A stretch of 64,000 bases of DNA, taken from NCBI RefSeq assembly GCF_001693335.1, contig NZ_CP016503.1, forward strand, positions 1,240,001 to 1,304,000, in the 5' to 3' direction. The notes beneath the pieces were generated by a model, which saw only the letters and a list, made by a program, of their open reading frames with translations, ran no database searches and was not told the DNA's origin. Numbering within the stretch: position 1 is the first letter of the stretch; the number at the start of each line of letters is the position of its first letter. The position numbers were made by a program, and so were the translations under genes. Positions 25,602 to 36,269 of this stretch are shown here, in pieces. This DNA is from Helicobacter enhydrae (lineage in GTDB: Bacteria > Campylobacterota > Campylobacteria > Campylobacterales > Helicobacteraceae).

Positions 25602-28600
25602 TATTGATCCTTTCTTGTTGTGTAGCTAAGTTGCAAAGAGGGCTTGGCGTATCGGATTTGCACTCTAGATTCGCTCTCTTTGATTCGCATTGTGTCTTTG
25701 AGCTCTTCTGCAAGTTTATCTAAATCAGCCTTTTGATTTTTGATCTGCTTCCTTGTGGTGCTATCGATATGCACACCTCGCTCCAATGCTTGAATCAAGC
25801 AATCTTTTTTTTCTTGGGATAGCAGGAGGTTTTGTCGGATGATGAACTTGAGCTCAGCGATCTCTTTTGCGTCTAGGCTTGTCTCTCCTTCAGAGATTTG
25901 GGAATGGAGTTTGTGGGCTTGCCAAACTAGCTCAGCATCAGCATAATGCACTTCTTTTGGAAGTGGGGTTGGGGTGTTGGTGAGATGAGATTTGAGATGT
26001 TGAGCCATTTGGCAAAAGTTGATTTGGCGTGCTTCTCTGGTGTGCCCTTGTGTGCTGACTTGATAAAAAGCATTTCTACAAATCTCAAGCGTGTGGTTTG
26101 GGTAGATTTTTTGTATCGTTTGCTTGAGATAGAAAAAGCTCTCACGCTCTCCAATCATCGAGCTACGGACTTTGCTAGGGAGGGAGTTGATACGATCAAA
26201 CTCTTGGGGGTTGTTGCGATGAAGCTCAAGAATATCTGCCAAAAACGCTACTTCAGGATCAGTTTTTTTGCTATCTTCGGTGGCTTGATAGAGTCCTGCT
26301 ATGCCTGATTCTTCTTCGGGAGTATAGACTGCATTGTCCTCTCCGAGTGTGAAATGGAAGCTTTGGAGTTTCTGATAGACTTGCTTCCCAAACTTGAGTG
26401 TCTCCTCGCCAATATTGCTTGGTTGGAAATTGTAGATAGAGAGTTGTTTGTGCTGTGTGCCGACGCGATTGATCCTCCCTGCTCTTTGCATCAAGATTGT
26501 GGCATTCCACGGAGCATCGTAGTTGATCAGAGTGTCGGAGCGGTGCATATTGACACCTTCAGAGAGTGTGTCAGTGGAAATGAGGATCTGAATCTCGTGT
26601 TGCCATTTGTCTCTAGGATAATTGGCATCAAAATTTTCTTTGATTTTGTCTTGGCAGTCTTTGCGATTATCAGAATCAACTTGCAACAATTTGTATTGTG
26701 GCAAAAGCTCTTTGAGTTTGTCTCTAAGGTAGTGGGCTGTTGTTTGAGCTTCTGTGAAAATGATCACTTTGGGGGTGTCTTGGTCGAGTTTCCTTTCAAG
26801 CTGGATTTTGATTTGCTCGACTAGTCTTTCAAGTTTTGAATCCTCTTTGATCTCTCCCCATTTTTTCAGCAAATCTTGCAAGATAGCCAAATCGTTTTTG
26901 AGATTGTCAAGATAGTCAGGTTTGAAATCATAGGCATCAAGCTCCATCAACTTGTCTCCATATTTTTCCAAAAACTCTTCATCGATCCCGTTTTCATTGT
27001 CGCTCTCAAGGGCTTCATAATAAGCTTCAAGATTGCTTAGATTTTTCATAGGAATATAGACTTGATTTTTTTCTAGCATTTCTACAAGTGTGCTGAGCGA
27101 TTTGATTTGTCGTTTGAGCGTTTGTTGGAAAGAATGGATCGATGATTCGAAGCGTTTGAACATCAAAGACTTCATCAAGCCCTCTAGCCTCTCTGCGGTG
27201 TGCTCATAGAACTCTCCATTTTTGTGTGTTCCCATTTTTTCTAGGTAGATCTTTTGCCCCTCAGGAGTGAGGTTTGGATAAATCAAATAGCGATAATAGC
27301 CATATTTTGTGATTTTGCTTGGTGCGTCTTTGACTCTAAGGAGTGCTAGAGTCTGCTCTGTGAGCTCTTTTGCTTGATTTTTGAGCTCATATTCTAGTGG
27401 TGTGGGGTTGGGAGTGTCAGGAAAAGCAATACCTTGAGCTTCTAAGTCATCTTTGTAGAGAGTATTGACATCATTGCGAGTCCGTCTTATCATAATAGAT
27501 TCCAGCACTTCGTTTCTCATTCTATTAGAGATCGCTCGTAATTGTTCTTTTAGTATTTCTTTTTGCTTTTTGTTGGCTGCTGTGTCTTTTTTCTCATCGA
27601 GTGCTTTGAGCCTGTCTTTGATATTTTTGTATTCTTTTTGAATCTCTTTGAAAAATTTCTCTAGATTGTTGTGTTCGCCTATGTTTGTTCCTCTTGGATC
27701 TGTGAAAAGATAGATTTGGTTTGCTAAGTCTTCAGGCGAGTTGTTTTGGGGGGTGGCAGAGAGGAGGATGACTTGTTTTGTGTATTTTGTTTCTTCTTTG
27801 CAAATGCGATAGAGTTGCTCATAGCGTTGTGAGGTTTTGGACTTGAAGCGATGAGATTCATCAATGATGATCAATCCATAATCTTGGGGATTGGTGATTT
27901 CATGGAGCATATCGTGGGTTTTGATAGTTGTGTGGCGATTGACACCTACTTTTGCAAAATGATCTTCCCAGTTTGCTTTGAGGGCTGGGGGGCAAGTGAC
28001 AAGAATCCTGCCTTTCAATTCTCCACTCACTTCAAGCTTTTGAGCAATGATGGTGGCAATGAGTGTTTTCCCTAGTCCCACAACATCAGAGAGAAAAAAT
28101 CCACCATATTCTCTCAATTTTTTCACCCCATCTGTAATGGCATCGATTTGGTATCTGAGTGCTTTGTAATCTTTTGGAAAGAGGGATTTGATACTTTCAT
28201 CAATTTTGATTCTATCCATTCCAAAATATTCTATGAGCATTTTGTAATAAAGCTCTTGGGGAGTGAGTGTGGCAAGAAAGGATTCTTGCTCGATTTGCTC
28301 TATATCTTGGGCTTGGATCTCGATACTTTTGTCCCATAGTTGATTGAACTCATAAAGTGCGGTTTCTATGTCTTGACTATCGCGTAACTCGGCATTGAAT
28401 TCGTAGTGCTTCACAAGTCCATTGTGGCTAAGATTGGAGCTTCCAATAATGACTGAGCCTTTGTAATCATAATGTTTGACACCATCGATCTCTCGACTCA
28501 AATTGGGCTGACAACTCAAGATGTAGAATTTTGCATGCACGCCCCTTTCGCGGATAATACGCATTTTTATCTTTTTGCTTTTGATCGCTTCTAGGAGCTG

Positions 28601-28984
28601 ATCGATAGAGATGTCAGTGTCTTCCAAATAGTTTTCATCATTATTGAGCTGGGCGATTTGCTCTTGGGCAAACTGCTTGAGAAATCGATCTTTTTTGGCT
28701 GTTGTAAAATCGATATTGCTACCTGCAATTTCTGCGATAATTGGGTCTAGGTCGATACCTACTAAGATTCGTATCTCTTGGATTGAGCTTAGCTTGTGTT
28801 TGATGATGTCTTGAAGGTGTTTGAAGCCACTGATTTGGAAATAGCCGACAAGAAAATCAAGATAGCTTATGTTTTGCTGATCATCATTGATGATTTGGCT
28901 GAGCTTGTCTTTGAGCTTGATGTCTGTGTTGTTGATGAATTTGGAGTTGGGATTTTTGTGTGGAATGGGACGCGTGTCTGACAT
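25601..28984 (-). CDS. PLD-nuclease–SNF2 helicase fusion, defence or restriction component
   Basis: A 1,127-residue protein. The N-terminal domain has the phospholipase-D-like nuclease motif HAKFYIL, then GSVIIGSSNLSHNGL and an EFNAELRD segment. A superfamily-2 SNF2 motor follows: Walker A DVVGLGKTLIA, DESH box IIIDESHRF, motif III LLSATPQNN, and motif VI QRAGRINRVGT. The ATG at 28984 has AAAGG upstream; a TTG 22 codons earlier is unlikely. It is coupled to the adenine methylase (TAATG overlap). The pair recalls parts of DISARM and other helicase–methylase systems, but DrmA, DrmB and BREX core genes are absent. Confidence 0.85.
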   Translation of the reverse strand: MSDTRPIPHKNPNSKFINNTDIKLKDKLSQIINDDQQNISYLDFLVGYFQISGFKHLQDIIKHKLSSIQEIRILVGIDLDPIIAEIAGSNIDFTTAKKDRFLKQFAQEQIAQLNNDENYLEDTDISIDQLLEAIKSKKIKMRIIRERGVHAKFYILSCQPNLSREIDGVKHYDYKGSVIIGSSNLSHNGLVKHYEFNAELRDSQDIETALYEFNQLWDKSIEIQAQDIEQIEQESFLATLTPQELYYKMLIEYFGMDRIKIDESIKSLFPKDYKALRYQIDAITDGVKKLREYGGFFLSDVVGLGKTLIATIIAQKLEVSGELKGRILVTCPPALKANWEDHFAKVGVNRHTTIKTHDMLHEITNPQDYGLIIIDESHRFKSKTSQRYEQLYRICKEETKYTKQVILLSATPQNNSPEDLANQIYLFTDPRGTNIGEHNNLEKFFKEIQKEYKNIKDRLKALDEKKDTAANKKQKEILKEQLRAISNRMRNEVLESIMIRRTRNDVNTLYKDDLEAQGIAFPDTPNPTPLEYELKNQAKELTEQTLALLRVKDAPSKITKYGYYRYLIYPNLTPEGQKIYLEKMGTHKNGEFYEHTAERLEGLMKSLMFKRFESSIHSFQQTLKRQIKSLSTLVEMLEKNQVYIPMKNLSNLEAYYEALESDNENGIDEEFLEKYGDKLMELDAYDFKPDYLDNLKNDLAILQDLLKKWGEIKEDSKLERLVEQIKIQLERKLDQDTPKVIIFTEAQTTAHYLRDKLKELLPQYKLLQVDSDNRKDCQDKIKENFDANYPRDKWQHEIQILISTDTLSEGVNMHRSDTLINYDAPWNATILMQRAGRINRVGTQHKQLSIYNFQPSNIGEETLKFGKQVYQKLQSFHFTLGEDNAVYTPEEESGIAGLYQATEDSKKTDPEVAFLADILELHRNNPQEFDRINSLPSKVRSSMIGERESFFYLKQTIQKIYPNHTLEICRNAFYQVSTQGHTREARQINFCQMAQHLKSHLTNTPTPLPKEVHYADAELVWQAHKLHSQISEGETSLDAKEIAELKFIIRQNLLLSQEKKDCLIQALERGVHIDSTTRKQIKNQKADLDKLAEELKDTMRIKESESRVQIRYAKPSLQLSYTTRKDQ

Positions 28985-29155
28985 AGTTGAGCCTTTGGAT
29001 AAAATGATGAAATAAGCGTGGATTCTATCAAAGAGATTCTGATAAATCAATCAAAAGCCAAGCAAGAGAGGATTTGATCTCAAACTTTGCATTCCCAAAC
29101 CCTTGCAAATGGGGCAGGGAGGCTCTATCGGGTCAATGCGATCAATGCAAACTAG

Positions 29156-30886
29156 TCAGTGGTTGTGAAAAAACCCCATACTTTTTTCCCTATCAAAATT
29201 CCCATCTTTTTCTCTTTGGATCTCTTCGATGAAATCATTGGCGTTGAATATCGGCTTTTTGCGTGTGGCGACTTTGTAGGCAGTGTTTTTGCAAACCAAC
29301 GCAATCTGCCCACCGCTTAGATCGTATGTGCTAAGCTGATCGATCAGATCCTCTTGTGGGAGAGAAAAATCTGCATTTTTGGGGAGGTGCATATTCCAAA
29401 TCTGTTTCCTCTGCTCTAAAGTAGGGCGTTTAAACTCGATTTTGTAATTGAAACGCCTTGAAAATGCTAGATCAATCGTCTCTAGCAAGTTTGTCGTAGC
29501 GATCAAAATCCCATCGAAGCGTTCGATCTGCTCTAGGAAAATGTTTTGCATTTGATTGTGCATTTTGTCACCACCGCTGCTCCCCAAACTGCGTGTGCTC
29601 AAAAACTGATCGGCTTCATCAAGGAGCAAAATCGGCTCACTCTTGCTTTTTTTGGCGATCTCTTGATAGGTGTCAAAGATTTTGCGGACATTTTTTTCAC
29701 TCTCTCCGACATACATTGATAGGATTTTGGAGCAGTCAAAATTGAGTATGTCTTTTTTGAGACTTTTGGCAAGAGCTAGGGCTGTGAGGGTTTTGCCCGT
29801 CCCAGAAGCACCATAAAAAATGATCTTGGATTCAATCCCTGTTTTTTTGTCTTTGATCCCCCAGTGTTTGAGCTGTAGCAAGATTTTGGGGTCCATTTGT
29901 TTGAGGAGATTTTCAAGAGTGGAGCGTGTCTGCGGTGCGAGTATGATGTCTTTGAGGCTTTTTTTGGGTTTGAGGATTTCAAAGATTTCTTGTTCTTTGA
30001 TGAAATGAGAGAGGGTGTGCTTGGTTTTTTTGTGTTTGTTTGATGAGTGGATCATCGTGTGGAGCGTGGATTGGGTGATAAAAAATGTGCGACTGATCCC
30101 CCCAAATGGACTGAGAAACTCATCATAATCAATCAATCCTTTTTCGATTAGGGTGCTTTTGTCATCTAGGAGTGAGCGGTTTTTGATTTTTTCGTATTCG
30201 TTTTCACTGACAAGCTCGATGAGTGTGTTCATCTCACGCAAAATCCCCTCTCCCCCATAATACTCCTCTCTGAGCAGGGCAAAAAATATGATTTCTTCTT
30301 TGGGTTGGAGTTGATGTTTTTTGAGAAAAGAGTGGATGTTGAGGTTTTTGTGTGTGAGTTTGAGGCGGTGTTGGATTTGTTGGTTGAGCAAGGTAAGGTA
30401 GTGTTTGCTTTTGCTTACAGATTGTGGATCTAGATTGGCAGGGTAGAGCATTTTGCTTTGCATTAGCAGTTCGATCCGCAAAAACTGATCTTTGAGGTAT
30501 TCCAAATGGTCTTTGTAGGGTCTGTCTTCAGGGAGGCTCATCAGGGGTTGCCCCTCTTCCAAAAGCTTGAGAAAATTTGGGCTAAGGTAGATTGTCTCAT
30601 TGAGTAGCTCAAGCGAGGTGATGGGGTGGGATGAGAAGTTGGAATACAAAATCCAGCCTTGATCGAGCAAGTGTTTGATTTTGTTGAGGTATGGGAGGGT
30701 GGCTTCTCCTTTGACGCTGAAAAGTGCTTCGATGAGATTGAGTGTATTGAAGTCTGTTTGCCCTTCAAGGAGGGCTTTGCTCATCGATTGCAAGATTTTC
30801 GCACTTGGTATGTCGCAGTTGAGCATCGGAAACACGATGCTATCTTGCAAAGAATCTGAATGGATAAAATCGAGAAAATTTTGCAT
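29156..30886 (-). CDS. AAA+ ATPase of the FtsH/SpoVK-like central-domain type
   Basis: A 576-residue cytoplasmic ATPase. The first 300 residues are a helical region without recognised motifs. The AAA core has Walker A FYGASGTGKTLTALALA, Walker B PILLLDEADQF, sensor 1 LIATTNLLETID and arginine finger AFSRRFNYKIEF. No protease motif (HEXXH) follows. AAGGA precedes the ATG and lies over the ftsK stop region, 8 bases apart, suggesting one transcript with ftsK. Similar proteins of about 570 residues exist across Campylobacterota; the substrate is unknown. It is probably core, not part of the defence island. Confidence 0.85.
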   Translation of the reverse strand: MQNFLDFIHSDSLQDSIVFPMLNCDIPSAKILQSMSKALLEGQTDFNTLNLIEALFSVKGEATLPYLNKIKHLLDQGWILYSNFSSHPITSLELLNETIYLSPNFLKLLEEGQPLMSLPEDRPYKDHLEYLKDQFLRIELLMQSKMLYPANLDPQSVSKSKHYLTLLNQQIQHRLKLTHKNLNIHSFLKKHQLQPKEEIIFFALLREEYYGGEGILREMNTLIELVSENEYEKIKNRSLLDDKSTLIEKGLIDYDEFLSPFGGISRTFFITQSTLHTMIHSSNKHKKTKHTLSHFIKEQEIFEILKPKKSLKDIILAPQTRSTLENLLKQMDPKILLQLKHWGIKDKKTGIESKIIFYGASGTGKTLTALALAKSLKKDILNFDCSKILSMYVGESEKNVRKIFDTYQEIAKKSKSEPILLLDEADQFLSTRSLGSSGGDKMHNQMQNIFLEQIERFDGILIATTNLLETIDLAFSRRFNYKIEFKRPTLEQRKQIWNMHLPKNADFSLPQEDLIDQLSTYDLSGGQIALVCKNTAYKVATRKKPIFNANDFIEEIQREKDGNFDREKSMGFFHNH

Positions 30887-30894
30887 TATTGTCC

Positions 30895-33591
30895 TTATAA
30901 AATCTCTCTGATCCCTTTGTTGTTGGGGCTAGAGAGGAATCCGATTTGCTCAAGATGTTCGATGATGTTGGAGGCTTTGTTGTAGCCGAGGTTGAGGCGT
31001 CTTTGCAAATAACTTGCTGAGGTTTTGCGATCGCGTAGAATGATTTCTTGGGCTTTTTGGATGAGCTCAGTCATCTCGCTATCAAGCTCACTTGGGTCGA
31101 TGGCACCAAATGCTTCTTTTTCTTCAGGTGCAAACTCTGGATCATAGATGACTTCCCTTTGGCTTTTGATGTATTCCACGATTTGATTGACTTCGTTTTC
31201 GGAACTCCAAGGGGCGTGCAAACGCACAAGTCCGCTAGATCCGGGTGGGGTAAATAGCATATCTCCACGCCCTAGCAATGTCTCAGCACCCACACATCCG
31301 ATGATACTAGAATCAATCCTTCCCCCCACTTTGTAGCTAAGGCGTGAGGGGAGATTGGTTTTGATGATCCCTGTGAGCACATCTGCTCTTGGGCTTTGGG
31401 TCGCGATAATGAGGTGCATCCCAGAGGCTCTTCCCATTTGTGCGATGCGTGCTAGTGAGTATTCGACATCTTTGCCTGCAGTCATCATCAGATCTGCCAA
31501 CTCATCAATAATGATGATGAAATATGGAAACTTCTCAAACCCCTCTTCTTCGGCTTTTTGGTTGTAGCTAAGAATCTCTTTGGTGCGTGTTTGGCTCATG
31601 AGGGTGTAGCGTCGCTCCATCTCTTTGACGGCATTGCCTAGCCCTATGACTGCCTTTTTGGGATCAGTGATGATAGGTGTGATGAGGTGGGGCAAATCGC
31701 TATAGGGCATAAACTCCACCATCTTTGGATCCACCATTAAAAGCTTCAAATCATCCGGGGAATTGCGATAGAGTAGAGAGAGGATCATCGCATTCACCCC
31801 CACACTCTTCCCACTTCCTGTAGTCCCTGCGATGAGCAAATGTGGGAGCTTTTTGAGATCTGTGACAAAAGGATTGCCCACTACATCTTTGCCAAGTGCA
31901 AGAGTGAGAGGAGAGGCAGAGTTTTTGAAAATTTCAGATTCAAAAATCTCTCTTAGATAGATTGTTTGCATTGAGGAGTTGGGGATCTCAATCCCTACTA
32001 CGCTTTTGCCCGGGATTGGTGCTTGTATGCGGATAGATTGTGCTTCTAGAGCCATTGCAAGATCGTTTTCAAGGTTTTGGATACGGCTGACTTTGACATT
32101 TGCGGCAGGACGGAACTCAAGCGTGGTGATGAGTGGTCCAGAATAAGTGCGATCCACATCGCCCTCGATTTTGAAAATATTGAGTTTTTCAAGAAGCTTG
32201 TCAATTTTACTATCGATTTCATTTTCATCGGCTTGGATTGGCGTGGTTGATGGAGGGAGAGAAAGTAGATCGATTGGTGGGAGTTTGTAATCTTTGGGGA
32301 TTTCCAAAACCCCTTTGTCGATATTTTGCAACAACGCCTCATTCTCCGCAAGTGAGGTGATATGCGGTCTTGTGGGGAGGGGTTTTTGTGGCTTTGCCAA
32401 TCGTTCTTTTGAGAATTCTGTGGGTGTGGATCCTGCAAGTGGGGATTCGCGTGTCTCAATGGGTGAGGTTTCTACGAGTGGAGTCTCTTGGAGCGGAGAA
32501 TCTGCAAGTGGGGATTCTGTGGGTGAAGCCTCTTGGAATGGATTGGGTATAGAGGGTGGCTCTATGGTAGAGAGATCTTGGGGCGGAGTGGTGGGCGATT
32601 GGGTGGTGGGTGGCACTATTGTTTCTGTAGTGGAGAGTGGCTCTAGATCTTGGGGGGCGGGGTGCGTGGTTTGTGGGGTTTGCGTCTTTGGCTCTGTCTC
32701 TTGTTTGATTTTTTGCAACAGATCCCCTGTCGAGCTAAGGTTGGAGTTGAGGAACTGGCTCAAATCGATATGGCTGAAAGGGTTCTCTGTCGTCTCTTGT
32801 GGGCGTGTGTCCTCATCGACGATTTTGATCTGTGTGGGTTGTTGCTGAAGTTTTTTTGTCACGATGTATTCTTGGATTTTGATATCTTTTTCGTCCATTG
32901 GATTCTCCTTTTTTTTGTTTAGAAATGGCAGGATATTGGTTTTCTCAGGTGTGGGTGGGGTGATGGGGGTGAGATCGATGTTTTGTGTCAATGGTGGAGG
33001 CGTGTGGGTCTGAAAAGGGGGCTTGTCTTTGAGGTTTTCTAGATTGGGCATTTGGGGGGTTTGCAGGATTGGGAGATCGAGATTTTTCTCTTGGGGTTTG
33101 GGCTTGTGTTTGAATCGTTGCATTAGCATTTTGATGGTTGTGAGCATCAGCTCAAAGCCCTGCATTGCAAAGATAGATATATGGTGATAAGCCTTTTTGT
33201 AAAATGGTGGGAAATGCTTGGAGCTATAAAAAGAGATGAAGCATAGATTTGCCCCCAAAAAGCACAACAAAAAAATGCCAAAACCTCCAAGAAAGGGCTT
33301 GAGTGTCTGAATGATGGAGTCGCCGATGACGCCGTATGTGTCGCCCAAGAATAGATTTTGAGTGATGAGGCAAATCATCCCAGCCAAAATGCTAGTGAGG
33401 CATAGCTCGATTTTTCTAAATGTGATTTTGGGATCTTTGTGGTAGAGATATGTCGCATAGGCAAGGGCGATGGGCAATGCAAATGCCAATAGCCCAAAGA
33501 TGTTGAAGCTAAAATCAAAAATCTCTTTGCCCCAACTCCCCATTAGCCCAAATCCACCCACAACAATTGCAATGAAATAAAAAAGAAACAA
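30895..33591 (-). CDS. ftsK: DNA translocase FtsK
   Basis: Septal DNA pump for chromosome segregation. It has about four N-terminal membrane segments, a Pro/Thr/Ser-rich linker with degenerate repeats (SPLADSPLQETPLVETSP region), the motor domain (Walker A LIAGTTGSGKSVGVNAM, Walker B FIIIIDELADLM) and the C-terminal winged-helix gamma domain (SASYLQRRLNLGYNKASNIIEHLE). The coordinate uses a TTG at 33591, which has no ribosome site. The frame stays open to a stop at 33633, and the only good site (AAGGA) lies six bases before an in-frame ATC at 33621, giving IKYLFFGLYALFLFYF as an extended start. The true start is uncertain. Confidence 0.95.
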   Translation of the reverse strand: MFLFYFIAIVVGGFGLMGSWGKEIFDFSFNIFGLLAFALPIALAYATYLYHKDPKITFRKIELCLTSILAGMICLITQNLFLGDTYGVIGDSIIQTLKPFLGGFGIFLLCFLGANLCFISFYSSKHFPPFYKKAYHHISIFAMQGFELMLTTIKMLMQRFKHKPKPQEKNLDLPILQTPQMPNLENLKDKPPFQTHTPPPLTQNIDLTPITPPTPEKTNILPFLNKKKENPMDEKDIKIQEYIVTKKLQQQPTQIKIVDEDTRPQETTENPFSHIDLSQFLNSNLSSTGDLLQKIKQETEPKTQTPQTTHPAPQDLEPLSTTETIVPPTTQSPTTPPQDLSTIEPPSIPNPFQEASPTESPLADSPLQETPLVETSPIETRESPLAGSTPTEFSKERLAKPQKPLPTRPHITSLAENEALLQNIDKGVLEIPKDYKLPPIDLLSLPPSTTPIQADENEIDSKIDKLLEKLNIFKIEGDVDRTYSGPLITTLEFRPAANVKVSRIQNLENDLAMALEAQSIRIQAPIPGKSVVGIEIPNSSMQTIYLREIFESEIFKNSASPLTLALGKDVVGNPFVTDLKKLPHLLIAGTTGSGKSVGVNAMILSLLYRNSPDDLKLLMVDPKMVEFMPYSDLPHLITPIITDPKKAVIGLGNAVKEMERRYTLMSQTRTKEILSYNQKAEEEGFEKFPYFIIIIDELADLMMTAGKDVEYSLARIAQMGRASGMHLIIATQSPRADVLTGIIKTNLPSRLSYKVGGRIDSSIIGCVGAETLLGRGDMLFTPPGSSGLVRLHAPWSSENEVNQIVEYIKSQREVIYDPEFAPEEKEAFGAIDPSELDSEMTELIQKAQEIILRDRKTSASYLQRRLNLGYNKASNIIEHLEQIGFLSSPNNKGIREIL

Positions 33592-33842
33592 TGCATAAAG
33601 CCCAAAAAATAAATATTTGATTGTGAATCCTTAGTAGATAGATTGGTTTAAATTTTGTGATTCTATAATATTTTGTATAGATATTGAAATTTTCACCAAG
33701 AATACACGATGCCAAAAGTTGGATTCTCAATAAACTAAAAATATTTTATTCCCCATAAAGTAGAATTTGATTTTTAAGTTGTGAAATTTTTGATTAAAAT
33801 TACATAATGTTGAAAATATCACTCTAGTGTATGGGAGAGAAG

Positions 33843-36260
33843 ATGAAATATATCAAGTTTTTTAAAGAACTCAACAACAAAGATGTCCCGATTGTTGGTG
33901 GCAAAAATGCGAGTATCGGAGAGATGTTTCAAGAATTGTTGCCTGTAGGAATCAAAGTCCCAAATGGATTTGCAATCACGAGCGAGGCATATTGGTATTT
34001 GCTTGATAGTGCGGGGATTAGGGAGCAAATCATTTCACTTCTCAAAGATGTAGATCCCACTGATATTGATGTGCTCAAAGTGAGAGCAAAACAAATCCGC
34101 GATTTGATCTTCCAAACGCCACTGTCCACAGATCTCAAAGATGAGATTTTGCAAGCTTATAAAATTTTGAGCCAAGAATACAATATGGATGAGGCTGATG
34201 TGGCTGTGCGTAGCTCTGCGACTGCTGAAGATTTGCCCGATGCGTCTTTTGCAGGTCAGCAAGACACTTATCTAAGTGTCAAAGGACAAGGCGAGCTCAT
34301 CCACTATGTGAAATCTTGTTTTGCCTCTCTTTTTACTGATCGTGCGATTAGCTATCGTGCTTCAAGAGGGTTTGATCATTTCAAAGTCGCTTTGAGTGTG
34401 GGGGTGCAAAAAATGGTGCGTGCTGACAAAGGAAGTGCGGGGGTGATGTTTTCGATTGATACAGAGACAGGGTTTAGAGATGCGGTGTTGATCACTTCAA
34501 GCTGGGGACTTGGAGAAAATGTCGTCGGTGGAACGGTCAATCCTGATGAATTTTATGTGTTTAAACCTACGCTTTTGGAGGGCAAACGCCCAATCATCAA
34601 ACGCCAATTAGGGCACAAGCACCAAAAAATGGTCTATGCCCCCAAAGGAAGCTCACATCCAACCAAAAACATCCCCACAACTCAAGAGGAATACCACTCT
34701 TTCTCTATCAACAATGAAGATATTTTGAAACTTGCGCGTTATGCGATCTTGATCGAAGAGCACTATAGCAAGGAAGCTGGAGAATATCGTCCGATGGATA
34801 TGGAATGGGCAAAAGATGGCGAGAGTGGAGAGCTTTTCATCGTGCAAGCGCGTCCTGAAACCGTGCAAAGCCAAGCACTCAAAAAAGATGGTGGGCAAAG
34901 ATTAGAAAAATATCGCTTCAAGCAAGAAGTTCCAAAAAGCGAGGTGATACTCAAAGGTATCGCTATTGGTGGGAAAATCGGAAGTGGCAAGGTGAGAATC
35001 ATCAATGATATTGAGCATATGGGTTCTTTCAATGAGGGTGAGATTTTGGTCACAGACAACACCGATCCAGATTGGGAACCTGCGATGAAAAAGGCTGCGG
35101 CTGTGATCACCAATCGAGGTGGTCGGACTTGTCACGCAGCGATCGTGGCTAGAGAGATCGGAGTGCCTACAATTGTGGGTGCATTGGGTGCAACAGAGAG
35201 GCTTTATAATGGACTAGAGGTCACGATTTCTTGTGCGGAGGGTGAAGAGGGGTATATTTACAATGGTATTCACCCTTATGAGGTGGAAGTGATCGAGCTT
35301 GAGCAATTTGATCAACCCAAAACCAAAATCTATCTCAATGTGGGCAATCCTGAAAAGGCTTTTGATTTTGCACGATTCCCCAACAATGGCGTTGGACTTG
35401 CGCGTATGGAGATGATCATCCTCAATCAAATCAAAGCCCACCCTCTAGCCCTTGTAGATATGCAAAACCACAAATCTGTCCGTTGTGAAGCAGACATCAA
35501 AAAACTCATCAGTGGCTATGATAGCCCCAAAGATTTTTTCATCCAAAAAATTGCTGAGGGAATGGGAATGATTGCTTCAGCTTTCTATCCCAATCCTGTG
35601 ATTGTCCGCACGAGTGATTTCAAATCCAACGAATATCGTGGAATGCTCAATGGTGAAGAATATGAGCCGCGAGAAGAAAATCCAATGCTAGGCTATCGTG
35701 GGGCAAGTCGCTATTATTCCGAGCAGTATCGCCCTGCATTTGAGTGGGAATGTCAAGCGTTGGCAATGGTGAGAGATGAAATGGGATTGACAAATCTCAA
35801 AGTGATGATTCCTTTTCTTAGGACGCCAGAGGAGGGCAAAAAAGTCCTTGAGATCATGCGTCGCAATGGTTTGGAGCAAGGCAAAGATGGGTTGGAAATC
35901 TATGTGATGTGCGAATTGCCTGTGAATGTAGTTTTGGCAGATGAATTTTTGAATCTGTTTGATGGGTTTTCTATCGGATCTAACGATCTGACACAGCTAA
36001 CTTTGGGAGTTGATCGCGATGGTGAGCTTGTGAGTCATATTTTTGATGAGAGAAATCCTGTGATGCTTGAAATGTTCAAAAGAGCGATTGAGGCGTGCAA
36101 AAAACGAGGGAAGTATTGTGGAATCTGCGGACAAGCCCCAAGCGATTATCCCGAAGTGGCAGAGTTTTTGGTCAAAGAAGGAATCACCTCTATCTCTCTC
36201 AACCCCGATTCCGTGCTACACACTTGGGAAAAAATACTCAAACTTGAAAAAACGCTTTAG
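33843..36260 (+). CDS. ppsA: Phosphoenolpyruvate synthase
   Basis: Converts pyruvate and ATP to PEP, AMP and phosphate for gluconeogenesis. It is 805 residues. The N-terminal ATP-binding domain begins [28 protein letters not shown]; the phosphohistidine motif is [13 protein letters not shown]; the C-terminal PEP-binding barrel has GLARMEMII and [18 protein letters not shown]. The ATG at 33843 is chosen over 33831 because GGGAGAG lies between them and H. pylori PpsA starts similarly. The upstream gap (33634–33842) is AT-rich and holds the divergent control region with ftsK, including CATAAT at 33803. Confidence 0.96.
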   Translation: MKYIKFFKELNNKDVPIVGGKNASIGEMFQELLPVGIKVPNGFAITSEAYWYLLDSAGIREQIISLLKDVDPTDIDVLKVRAKQIRDLIFQTPLSTDLKDEILQAYKILSQEYNMDEADVAVRSSATAEDLPDASFAGQQDTYLSVKGQGELIHYVKSCFASLFTDRAISYRASRGFDHFKVALSVGVQKMVRADKGSAGVMFSIDTETGFRDAVLITSSWGLGENVVGGTVNPDEFYVFKPTLLEGKRPIIKRQLGHKHQKMVYAPKGSSHPTKNIPTTQEEYHSFSINNEDILKLARYAILIEEHYSKEAGEYRPMDMEWAKDGESGELFIVQARPETVQSQALKKDGGQRLEKYRFKQEVPKSEVILKGIAIGGKIGSGKVRIINDIEHMGSFNEGEILVTDNTDPDWEPAMKKAAAVITNRGGRTCHAAIVAREIGVPTIVGALGATERLYNGLEVTISCAEGEEGYIYNGIHPYEVEVIELEQFDQPKTKIYLNVGNPEKAFDFARFPNNGVGLARMEMIILNQIKAHPLALVDMQNHKSVRCEADIKKLISGYDSPKDFFIQKIAEGMGMIASAFYPNPVIVRTSDFKSNEYRGMLNGEEYEPREENPMLGYRGASRYYSEQYRPAFEWECQALAMVRDEMGLTNLKVMIPFLRTPEEGKKVLEIMRRNGLEQGKDGLEIYVMCELPVNVVLADEFLNLFDGFSIGSNDLTQLTLGVDRDGELVSHIFDERNPVMLEMFKRAIEACKKRGKYCGICGQAPSDYPEVAEFLVKEGITSISLNPDSVLHTWEKILKLEKTL

Positions 36261-36269
36261 GAGAGAGAG

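Noticed and set aside
32294-32848. 184-codon plus-strand frame
   Set aside because: It is antisense to the Pro/Thr/Ser-rich linker of ftsK; low-complexity coding gives an open opposite frame. No ribosome site or family match.
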